In this document: piece after piece, positions 1-5,765 of the stretch
Position numbering within the stretch: the first letter of the stretch is position 1
How the letters are laid out: every line of letters starts with the position of its first letter
Origin: Modestobacter sp.
GTDB lineage: Bacteria > Actinomycetota > Actinomycetes > Mycobacteriales > Geodermatophilaceae
NCBI GenBank assembly: GCA_025963425.1
Contig: JAOPUQ010000116.1
Location: 1 to 6,536 of the forward strand
Reading direction: 5' to 3'
Length of the DNA: 6,536 nt
Position numbers and translations under genes: made by a program
Notes under the pieces: generated by a model
What the model was told of the DNA's origin: nothing
Databases searched by the model: none
The model's input: only the letters and a program-made list of their open reading frames with translations

Positions 1-98
1 AGGCGCCGGTCGCCGTCGACCTGCCCCAGCGCGCCCGCAGCCGGCTGCTGCGGCGGCGGCGGCCCGGACAACGGGGGGAGCGGCGCCGGCGCCGCTGA
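1..98 (+). CDS. C-terminal end of an unidentified protein (partial, reading from base 3)
   Basis: Reading from base 3, an open frame runs in from the left edge and ends at TGA 96-98. The visible tail is about 31 residues, starts with APVAVDLPQRARSRLL and ends in a run of arginines. The third codon position is almost always G or C, while the second position carries most of the A/T, which is the coding pattern expected at this base composition. The other two plus-strand frames lack that pattern. The stop lies directly against the stop of the convergent phosphatase gene, a common compact arrangement. A basic tail like this can follow a last membrane segment or be a disordered end, but too little is visible to name a family. 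The gene could also be spurious because only 96 bases are seen. Confidence 0.4.
   Translation, partial: APVAVDLPQRARSRLLRRRRPGQRGERRRRR
79..96. repeat. Perfect 18-bp palindrome at a convergent gene junction
   Basis: Bases 79-87 (AGCGGCGCC) are exactly mirrored by 88-96 (GGCGCCGCT) with no spacer. As RNA on either strand it could fold into a 7-bp stem with a CCGG loop. It sits in the last codons of the plus-strand gene, just past the stop of the minus-strand phosphatase gene, so it could act as a bidirectional terminator. There is no T-run on either side. In DNA this rich in GCC and GGC codons, chance is a real alternative. Confidence 0.35.
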
Positions 99-2945
99 TC
101 AGCCGGCGTAGTGCGACTCCGCGACCTCGTCGTGCACCGCCGGGGACGGCTCGATGCCCGGCGGCACGTGCTGCGGGCCCGCCTCCGGGGGCCGCGGGGC
201 GTCCTGCGGGTGCAGTCGGACGGCGAGCAGCGCGACGTCGTCCTCGGTGTCGGGCAGGAACATCCGCTCCAGCAACCGGTCGCACAGCTGGTCCAGCGGC
301 AGGTCGGCCAGCTCGCCGACCACCCGGAGCAGTTCGTCGATGCCGGCGTCGAGGTCGCGGTCCCGGCGCTCGACCAGTCCGTCGGTGTAGAGCAGCAGCG
401 TGCCGCCGCGCTGGATCGTGGCGACCCGGTCGACCCGCGACGTGGCCGCGTCGACGCCCAGCAGGAGGTCCGGCGGGTCGCCGTCGAGCAGGGTCACGGT
501 GCCGTCGGGCTCCAGCAGCACCGGTGGCGGGTGCCCGGCGGTCGACCAGCGCACCCGGGTGGTACCGGCCAGCAGCTCCGGGTCGTCCTGCTCCAACCGG
601 GCCACCAGCGCGGTGGCCATCGTGTCCAGGTCCAGTCCGCGGGCGGCACGGTCCAGGCCGGTGAGCACCTCGGCCGGGGTGCCCCCGGTGTGGTGACCGA
701 TGCCGCGCAGCAGGCCCCGCAACTGGCCCATCGCCGCCGCGGCCCGGCTGTCGTGCCCCACGACGTCGCCGATCACCAGGACCGTGCCGCCGTCGGACTG
801 GACGAAGGCGTCGTACCAGTCGCCGCCGATCTCCGCCCCGGCCGCGGCGGGCACGTAGCGGACGACGATCTCGCAGTGGTCGGGCGCCGGCGGGGCGGTG
901 AGCAGGCTGCGCTGCAGCGTCTCGGCGAGCTGCCGCTGCTGCCCGAACAATCGCGCCTGCTGCAGCGCCAGTCCCGCCCGGCGGCCCACCTCCAGCGCGG
1001 TGTCGATCTCGACCTGGGTGTGCGGCCCGCGGTCGGGCCCGGTGTAGAGCCCCAGCACGCCCAGCGTCCGGCCGCGGGCGACCAGCGGGACGGCGAGTCC
1101 GGCGGCCGGGTTCAGTGCCGCCAGCGCAGCGCGGGCCGCCGGGTCGGGCAGTGCCCGGGCGATGACGTCCTCGTCGAGCGTGGTCAGCACCAGGGGGCGG
1201 CCGGTGCGGATGACGACGCGGGCGGCCGCGGCGTCGGTCATGCCGGAGACCATGGACCGCACGTACCGCTCGAGCTCGGGGACCAGGGCGGGGTCGGAGT
1301 GCCCGGTGGCGATCTCCCGCATGCGGCCGTGCTCGTCACTGACCAGCACCCAGCACCAGTCGCCCAGCGCGGGGACGACCAGCTCGGTCAGCTGGCTGAT
1401 CTGCTCGGTGATGTCCAGCGTTCCCGACAGCACGCGCCCGGTCTCGGCGAGCAGCCGCAGCCGGGCGTTGGCCGCGGCCATCTCCGCGACGGCCGCGTCC
1501 CGCTCGGCGTCGGCGCGCAGCCGGGACACCGTCAGCGCGATCTGCGCGGCCAGCGCCTCGAGCAGCCCGAGGTCGTCGGCGGCGAAGGGCCGGTCGTGCG
1601 CCCAGACCACCACGAAGCTGCCGACCACCCGGCCCTCGACCCGCAGCGGCAGCGCGGCCAGCGCCCGGACCACGACCAGCTCGGCGACCTCGGCCATCGC
1701 CGGGAAGCGGGCCACCGCCTCCTCCGGGTCGGCCAGGAAGACCGGCTCGCCGTGCCGCACCACGTACTGGGTGGGCAGCGAGTCGTCCATGGCGAGCTCG
1801 ACACCGGTGGCCGGCAGGGCGACGTCCGCGCCGGTCTCGACGGCGTCGACCAGCCCGCGGGTCATGTGCAGGAGCAGCGACCCGGCCGGATCGAGGACGG
1901 CGAGGGCGGTGGAGTCGGCGCCGAGCACGCTGGCGCAGCCGCGGAGCGCCACCTCCGCCAGCTGGTCCATCCGGGTTGCGTTGGCCAGCTCCGCGGCCAC
2001 CTCGGCGATGGCGGCGGCCCGCTGGACCGCCGACAGCCGGCGCTCGGCCTGCTCGCGGGCGTCCGTCACGTCGACCGTGGTGCCGATGATGCGCACGGCC
2101 GTGCCGCGGGCGTCGGTGACGACCCGGCCGCGGGACACCGTCCAGCGCACGTCACCGTTGACCCGCAGTACCCGTGCCTCGACCGTGTACTGCCCGGTCT
2201 GCTCCAGGGCCACGCGCGTGGCCTCCTCGACGGCGGCGTGGTCGTCGGGGTGCACGTGCACCAGCAGCTGGTCCATCGCCGGCAGCTCGACCGCCCCGTC
2301 GAGGCCGAAGATCGCCGCACAGCGCTCGTCCCAGTGGACGGTGCCGGTGCGCAGGTCGCGCTCCCAGATCCCGACCGAGCTGGCCTCCAGGGCCACCTGC
2401 AGCCGGGCGAGGGAGGTGCCGACGGCCGACTGCGCGGCGGAGAGCTCGAGCTCGGCGACGACGGAGGTCGCCAGCTGCTCCAGCAGCTCCGCGGCGTCCC
2501 GGGACCAGGCGCGCGGTACCGCGTCGTAGACGGCCAGCACGCCGACGACGTGGCCGGAGGCGGCGATCAGCGGCGCCCCCAGGTAGGCCGCGACCTGACC
2601 GGAGGTGATGGCGGGCAGATCTGCGACCCGGGGGTCCTCCGCCGCCGCGGGCAGGTTGAGCGACGCCCCGCAGCGGACGGTGATGGCCGACAGCGCGCCG
2701 GTCAGCAGCGCCGGGCCGCCGACGACGCCGGGCGGCAGCCCGTACCCGCCGACGACGACGTCGTGGTCGGTGAACAGCGTGACCTTGGCGTGATCGGCAC
2801 CGACCAGCCGGGCGGCCAGCGCCGACAGCCGGTCGAAGGCAGCGGGGCCGGGGACCTCGAGCAGCAGCCGCCGCGCGGCGGCGATGCGGTGGGGGTCGCC
2901 CAGCGCGTCGGCCCCGGCCGGGCTCGAGACGGGCAGCGCGGACAC
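99..2945 (-). CDS. Multi-sensor PP2C-type serine phosphatase (GAF-PAS-GAF-GAF-SpoIIE)
   Basis: This protein of about 948 residues should remove phosphate from serine or threonine on a partner such as an anti-sigma factor antagonist, as RsbU and SpoIIE family members do. Counting from the GTG at 2945, I see GAF 1 (about 30-165), a PAS/PAC fold (about 180-297, HPDD at 232-235), GAF 2 (about 310-475), GAF 3 (about 497-665), a short helical linker ending LAETLQRSLL, then the phosphatase domain (about 680-910). The PP2C metal motifs are intact: EIGGDWYD (705-712), IGDVVGHD (D727), STAGHPPP, LLLYTDG (D855) and EDDVALL (901 onward), so it is probably active. The last 40 or so residues are proline-rich and disordered. 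There is no transmembrane segment, so it is cytosolic. It has no RsbW-like kinase domain and no STAS partner lies in the window. I chose GTG 2945 because GGAGGGG lies five bases upstream. A longer in-frame reading to GTG 3050 has no such site and starts inside a palindrome. The ligands of the GAF and PAS domains cannot be read from sequence. Confidence 0.92.
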   Translation of the reverse strand: MSALPVSSPAGADALGDPHRIAAARRLLLEVPGPAAFDRLSALAARLVGADHAKVTLFTDHDVVVGGYGLPPGVVGGPALLTGALSAITVRCGASLNLPAAAEDPRVADLPAITSGQVAAYLGAPLIAASGHVVGVLAVYDAVPRAWSRDAAELLEQLATSVVAELELSAAQSAVGTSLARLQVALEASSVGIWERDLRTGTVHWDERCAAIFGLDGAVELPAMDQLLVHVHPDDHAAVEEATRVALEQTGQYTVEARVLRVNGDVRWTVSRGRVVTDARGTAVRIIGTTVDVTDAREQAERRLSAVQRAAAIAEVAAELANATRMDQLAEVALRGCASVLGADSTALAVLDPAGSLLLHMTRGLVDAVETGADVALPATGVELAMDDSLPTQYVVRHGEPVFLADPEEAVARFPAMAEVAELVVVRALAALPLRVEGRVVGSFVVVWAHDRPFAADDLGLLEALAAQIALTVSRLRADAERDAAVAEMAAANARLRLLAETGRVLSGTLDITEQISQLTELVVPALGDWCWVLVSDEHGRMREIATGHSDPALVPELERYVRSMVSGMTDAAAARVVIRTGRPLVLTTLDEDVIARALPDPAARAALAALNPAAGLAVPLVARGRTLGVLGLYTGPDRGPHTQVEIDTALEVGRRAGLALQQARLFGQQRQLAETLQRSLLTAPPAPDHCEIVVRYVPAAAGAEIGGDWYDAFVQSDGGTVLVIGDVVGHDSRAAAAMGQLRGLLRGIGHHTGGTPAEVLTGLDRAARGLDLDTMATALVARLEQDDPELLAGTTRVRWSTAGHPPPVLLEPDGTVTLLDGDPPDLLLGVDAATSRVDRVATIQRGGTLLLYTDGLVERRDRDLDAGIDELLRVVGELADLPLDQLCDRLLERMFLPDTEDDVALLAVRLHPQDAPRPPEAGPQHVPPGIEPSPAVHDEVAESHYAG

Positions 2946-2950
2946 GAGCT

Positions 2951-2957
2951 CCCCTCC
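2951..2957 (-). promoter_or_regulatory. Strong ribosome binding site fixing the phosphatase start
   Basis: On the minus strand GGAGGGG is followed by the five-base spacer AGCTC and then GTG at 2945. This is the only good Shine-Dalgarno sequence near the 5' end of the frame, and it decides the start against the upstream in-frame GTG at 3050. Confidence 0.75.
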
Positions 2958-3042
2958 GGTCGGCCGGCCACGCCGGTCGTGTCCTGATCCGTGCTCATGC
3001 TGCCACGACCCGCCGGCCGCACCGGGGATGTCCCGGGTACGT

Positions 3043-3066
3043 CGGCTCACCCGCCCGGGTGAGCCG
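3043..3066. promoter_or_regulatory. Perfect 11-bp-arm dyad, candidate operator between divergent genes
   Basis: CGGCTCACCCG (3043-3053) is exactly mirrored by CGGGTGAGCCG (3056-3066) around a two-base CC centre. The symmetry stops at both outer flanks. The two-base centre is too short for a good RNA hairpin loop and suits a dimeric DNA-binding protein better. It lies 98 bp upstream of the phosphatase start and 47 bp upstream of the EAL gene start, so one bound protein could influence both promoters. A TTGACC hexamer reading toward the phosphatase gene (minus strand, 3077-3082) would put the dyad over its -10 region, although no convincing -10 hexamer is visible. The palindrome supplies a GTG on each strand, which explains the spurious longer starts of both flanking genes. 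I cannot assign the regulator. Confidence 0.55.
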
Positions 3067-3112
3067 CGGCAGCGGAGGTCAAGCCCCCTCGGCGGGCGAC
3101 CGATGGAACGGC

Positions 3113-4207
3113 ATGCTGGACACCCCCACGATCAGCCTGCCGGACTGCCGTCCGCTGCTCGCCGATCCCGACGACCTGACCGTCGTCTTCCAGCCGATCG
3201 TCGACCTGGCGTCGGCCACCATCGCCGGGTACGAGGCGCTCGCGCGCTTCCCCGGCACCGCCTCCCCCGACGTCTGGTTCGCCGCGGCCGCTGACGCGGG
3301 GCTCCGCGCGGAGCTGGAGGCGCTGGCCGTCATCCGGGCGCTGTCGGCGCTGCCCGACCTGCCGGCCAACACGTTCATGACCATCAACGTCAGTCCGCAC
3401 CTGCTCGGCAGCCCGCCGATCGTGGCGGCCCTGGCCTCCGTGCCGACCCTGCGCCGGGTGGTCATCGAGCTCACCGAGCACAGCCCGGTCGACGACCTCG
3501 CCACGCTGCGGGAGCAGACCGCCGCCCTGCGCGGGCGCGGTGCGCTCATCGCCATCGACGACGCCGGCTCGGGCTGGTCGGGCCTGCAGCAGCTGGCCGA
3601 ACTCCGTCCCCAGCTGGTCAAGCTGGACCGGTCCCTGGTGGCCGGCATCGACAACGACCCGGTGAAGGTCGCCCTGGCCGAGATGGTCGGCGCGTTCAGC
3701 AGCCGGATCGACGCGTGGCTGCTCGCCGAGGGCATCGAGACCGTCGCTGAGCTCGCCGCGTTCGCCCGGCTGGGCGTGCCACTGGTGCAGGGCTGGCTGC
3801 TCGGCCGGCCCGGTCCCGGCTTCGCGCCGCTGGCGCCCGCGGTGGCGGACCTGGTGCGCGGGCAGGTCGCCCGCGCTCAGCTGGCCGAGAGCGTGGCCAG
3901 CCTGCTGCGCCCGGTGCGCCAGCACGAGCAGGGCGCCGACGAGGGCTCGCCCGCGCCCTACGTCGTCCTGGACCGCACCGACGTCCCGGTCGAGCTGGTG
4001 CTCACCGACCCGCGCACCGGACAGGGCTACCGCGCCCCGGTGTCGCTCCGGGTCCCGCCCTCGGCCGGGGTCACCGAGACCCTGCAGCGCGCGCTGACCC
4101 GCCCGCCGGCCCACCGCTTCGACCCCGTGCTGTGCACCGCGCGCAACGGCGAGGTGCTCGGCCTGCTGCGGGTCGAGGACCTCGCCTCGGCCGCGACCCA
4201 CGACTGA
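3113..4207 (+). CDS. EAL-domain cyclic-di-GMP phosphodiesterase with C-terminal CBS-like half domain
   Basis: This cytosolic protein of 364 residues should hydrolyse cyclic di-GMP to the linear dinucleotide pGpG and so lower the second messenger. The EAL domain covers about 20-245. The ligands known from the family (RocR numbering logic) are all visible: E41 in YEALARF, N92 in INVSPHLL, E119 in IELTE, D149-D150 in IDDAGSGW, K170 in VKLD, E206 in AEGIET and Q226 in VQGWLLGRP. Catalysis is therefore likely. No GGDEF domain is present, so it is a stand-alone phosphodiesterase. The last 80 residues (about 283-358) end in HRFDPVLCTARNGEVLGLLR, a pattern like half of a CBS pair that often follows EAL domains and may bind a ligand. 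I chose ATG 3113 over GTG 3059 because GGAA lies just upstream and the GTG is embedded in the 3043-3066 palindrome. The GTG would add 18 unremarkable residues. It is transcribed away from the SpoIIE-type phosphatase gene. Confidence 0.9.
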   Translation: MLDTPTISLPDCRPLLADPDDLTVVFQPIVDLASATIAGYEALARFPGTASPDVWFAAAADAGLRAELEALAVIRALSALPDLPANTFMTINVSPHLLGSPPIVAALASVPTLRRVVIELTEHSPVDDLATLREQTAALRGRGALIAIDDAGSGWSGLQQLAELRPQLVKLDRSLVAGIDNDPVKVALAEMVGAFSSRIDAWLLAEGIETVAELAAFARLGVPLVQGWLLGRPGPGFAPLAPAVADLVRGQVARAQLAESVASLLRPVRQHEQGADEGSPAPYVVLDRTDVPVELVLTDPRTGQGYRAPVSLRVPPSAGVTETLQRALTRPPAHRFDPVLCTARNGEVLGLLRVEDLASAATHD

Positions 4208-4214
4208 CCCCACT

Positions 4215-4274
4215 GGCCACCGGGGGCCCTGACCCTGCCCCCGGTCGTTCGACCCGGACCCCCGACCGGTGGCC
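4215..4274 (+). terminator. Two overlapping, mutually exclusive hairpins (terminator or attenuator candidate)
   Basis: ACCGGGGGC (4219-4227) pairs perfectly with GCCCCCGGT (4237-4245) around a nine-base loop, twelve bases after the EAL stop. GGCCACCGG (4215-4223) pairs perfectly with CCGGTGGCC (4266-4274). The two stems share bases 4219-4223, so only one can form at a time. A third small dyad, GGTCG-TT-CGACC (4243-4254), overlaps the first stem. There is no T-run, which is common for actinobacterial terminators. The plain reading is termination of the EAL transcript. The competing pairing also allows attenuation of the DUF1059 gene, whose ribosome site starts at 4291. Confidence 0.4.
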
Positions 4275-4302
4275 CGGAGCCCGGAGTTCAGGGAGAAGCC
4301 GC

Positions 4303-4476
4303 ATGAAGACCTTCGCCTGCGGGGACGTCGTCCCCGGCTGCACCGCCCACTTCACCGCCGCCGACGAGTCGGCGGTGCTGGGCATGGTGGCCGCGCACGC
4401 CAGCGCCGACCACGGCCTGGCGACCGTTCCACCGGAGCTGGTGGCGGCCGTCCGGGCCGCCACCACCAGCGTGTAG
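4303..4476 (+). CDS. DUF1059 family small protein
   Basis: The product has 57 residues. MKTFACGDVVPGC at the N-terminus, a central AAHASADHGL and the closing PPELVAAVRAA are the signature of the DUF1059 family as I know it, and the length is normal for the family. The biochemical function is unknown. C6, C13, H32 and H37 are spaced C-x6-C-x18-H-x4-H, which could hold one zinc ion, though this has not been shown. There is no signal peptide or membrane segment, so it is cytosolic. The start is well supported: GGGAGAA (4291-4297) lies five bases before ATG 4303. It is 95 bp downstream of the EAL gene on the same strand, with hairpins between, so co-transcription is uncertain. Its stop is 13 bp from the stop of the convergent aldo/keto reductase gene. 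A longer frame from 4132 overlaps the EAL gene and is a shadow. Confidence 0.88.
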   Translation: MKTFACGDVVPGCTAHFTAADESAVLGMVAAHASADHGLATVPPELVAAVRAATTSV

Positions 4477-4489
4477 TCCTCGGCCGTGT

Positions 4490-5413
4490 TCAGGCGCTGG
4501 CGTCGGTGAGGCGCTGCCGCTCGTCGTCGGTGAGCACCAGGTCCAGCATCGGCAGCAGCTCGGCCAGCTGGTCGACCGAGCGCCCACTGGCGATCGGGGC
4601 GGTCACCGTCGGCTGGTCGGCCAGCCAGCGCAGCGCCACCGCCGAACCGGTCACGCCGTGCGCGTCGGCCACCTCGGCCAGCGCGGCCAGCACCCGGTCA
4701 CCCTTCTCCCCCACGTACGCCGAGGCGCCCTTGGCCCGCGGCGAGTCGATCTGCTCACCGGCCCGGTACTTGCCGGTCAGGAACCCCTTCGCCAGCGCGA
4801 AGTAGGGCAGCGCGCCCAGCCCGTGCGCGGCGACGACGTTCCGCAGCTCGGCCTCGTAGGCCTCGCGCTCCATCAGGTTGTAGTGCGGCTGGAGGGCCAC
4901 GTAGCGGGCGACCCCGAGCCGCTCCGAGGTCTCCAGCGCCTCGGTGAGCCGCTTCGCCGAGTAGTTCGAGGCCGCCACGTACCGCACCTTGCCGGCCTGC
5001 ACCAGCTCGTCGAAAGCGGTGAGCGTCTCCTCCACCGGCGTGCTCGGGTCGTCGTAGTGGGCGTAGTAGAGGTCGATGGTGTCGACCTGCAGGTTGCGCA
5101 GCGAGCGCTCGGCGGCCGCCCGGATCTCGGGAGCCGACAGCGGGTGCTCCTTGTCCCCTGGCGAGGCCTTGGTGGCCACCACGACACGGTCGCGCATCCC
5201 GCGCTCGGTCAACCACCGGCCGAGGATCTGCTCGGAGACACCGTTGCCGTACATCTCGGCGGTGTCGACGAACGGGGACCGGGTGCTGGGGACGGCGTCG
5301 ACGAAGCGGTCCAGGAGCGCGAAGGACGTCGCCTCGTCCGCCGTCCAGCCGAACACGTTGCCGCCCAGACAGAGGTCGCTGACGGTCAGATCGGTCCCGG
5401 GGAGCGGTGGCAT
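4490..5413 (-). CDS. Aldo/keto reductase family oxidoreductase
   Basis: This 307-residue protein is a soluble NADPH-dependent (beta/alpha)8-barrel reductase of carbonyl compounds. Counted from ATG 5413, the catalytic tetrad is complete: D50 and Y55 in VDTAEMYGNG, K82 in ATKAS and H119 in YYAHYDD. The cofactor region is also typical: ASNYS near 148-152, Q175 in LQPHYN, then YFALAKGFLTGKYR, where related enzymes usually have a serine in place of the phenylalanine, and APIASGRSVDQL near the C-terminus where the 2'-phosphate of NADPH is held. The length is normal. The substrate cannot be predicted, since this broad family includes general aldehyde and sugar-related reductases. The start is uncertain. 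ATG 5413 has GGAGG only two bases upstream, while GTG at 5422 would add MEV and has no ribosome site unless leaderless. It is a single gene facing away from HU and converging on DUF1059. Confidence 0.9.
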   Translation of the reverse strand: MPPLPGTDLTVSDLCLGGNVFGWTADEATSFALLDRFVDAVPSTRSPFVDTAEMYGNGVSEQILGRWLTERGMRDRVVVATKASPGDKEHPLSAPEIRAAAERSLRNLQVDTIDLYYAHYDDPSTPVEETLTAFDELVQAGKVRYVAASNYSAKRLTEALETSERLGVARYVALQPHYNLMEREAYEAELRNVVAAHGLGALPYFALAKGFLTGKYRAGEQIDSPRAKGASAYVGEKGDRVLAALAEVADAHGVTGSAVALRWLADQPTVTAPIASGRSVDQLAELLPMLDLVLTDDERQRLTDASA

Positions 5414-5474
5414 GACCTCCACGCTAGGTCGGCCGGAGTGACGTCGCGCGGCGGGCCCTCAGTGCCCCCAGAAC

Positions 5475-5504
5475 GTGACGGTTGTGACCAACGGGCCGTA
5501 AAAC
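5475..5504 (+). promoter_or_regulatory. Weak promoter candidate in an AT-richer patch upstream of HU
   Basis: Between the aldo/keto reductase start and the first hairpin of the HU leader (5414-5567) the only base-composition break is around 5470-5515. It contains GTGACG (5475-5480), an 18-base spacer and TAAAAC (5499-5504), a poor match to a housekeeping -35/-10 pair. GTGAC occurs twice nine bases apart (5475 and 5484), and CGGAAATCCG follows near 5508. If this is the HU promoter the transcript would have a leader of roughly 250 bases. The rest of 5414-5567 holds only small self-complementary words such as CAGCGCTG, and I see no gene in it. The reductase promoter must also lie in this gap, but I cannot place it. 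Confidence 0.25.
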
Positions 5505-5567
5505 CGCGGAAATCCGGGGTCAGCGCTGGCCAGGACGGGGGTCGGCATGGCAGCGTGCGCCGCGTTC

Positions 5568-5735
5568 CTGGTCGACGACGTGGTCGACCAGACCCGCCCA
5601 CCGAGCCCCGAAGGCTGGCGATCCCGCCAGCACGGGGCACGGTGGAGGCCCGGCGTCCGTTCCCGGACGACCAGGGTGAGTGCCCGGCGAAAGCCGGGCA
5701 CGACGACGAACGGCGTCCGCCCCGCACCGGGGCGG
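5568..5735 (+). ncRNA. Structured leader with five perfect hairpins upstream of HU (candidate cis-regulatory RNA)
   Basis: Five hairpins follow one another in a stretch that does not look coding. A: CTGGTCGAC/GTCGACCAG, 5568-5591, six-base loop. B: two helices, GCCCCG/CGGGGC outside (5605-5610 with 5633-5638) and GCTGGCG/CGCCAGC inside (5614-5620 with 5625-5631), loop ATCC. C: CGTCCG/CGGACG, 5654-5669, loop TTCC. D: GTGCCCGGC/GCCGGGCAC, 5680-5701, closed by a GAAA (GNRA) tetraloop. E: CCGCCCCG/CGGGGCGG, 5717-5735, loop CAC. The last ends 30 bases before the HU start. A GNRA-capped nine-bp stem and the number of exact short-loop stems suggest a selected RNA rather than chance. I recognise no known riboswitch, 6S, SRP, tmRNA or RNase P signature. 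It could be an HU leader, or an independent small RNA ending at E. It could also be repeat-derived. Confidence 0.5.
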
Positions 5736-5765
5736 CCCGCCTGATCCCCCAGTGAGAGGACCACG

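Noticed and set aside
111..2987. A 958-residue plus-strand open frame opposite the phosphatase gene, plus nested shorter ones
   Set aside because: The frame is antisense to a gene with clear domains and catalytic motifs. Its product is arginine-, glycine- and glutamine-rich with no recognisable domain, as expected of shadows in high-GC DNA.
3048..3061. GTG starts at 3050 (minus) for the phosphatase and 3059 (plus) for the EAL protein
   Set aside because: Both GTG codons are mirror images within the 3043-3066 palindrome and neither has a ribosome site. Better-supported starts exist at 2945 and 3113.
3047..4213. A 388-residue minus-strand frame opposite the EAL gene
   Set aside because: The EAL gene on the other strand has all its family motifs. 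This frame is low-complexity and spans both gene ends without a ribosome site.
5568..5735. CRISPR array or known riboswitch
   Set aside because: The hairpins differ in sequence and spacing, so there are no regular repeats and spacers. I recognised no signature of a named riboswitch or housekeeping RNA class.
5547..5744. A 65-residue plus-strand frame inside the HU leader
   Set aside because: Its product has no recognisable family or fold-like pattern and is rich in Arg and Pro. It runs straight through exact inverted repeats, and I see no ribosome site before its ATG.
4658..5755. A 365-residue plus-strand frame over the aldo/keto reductase gene and the HU leader
   Set aside because: It is antisense to a complete reductase, with basic low-complexity sequence and no domain.
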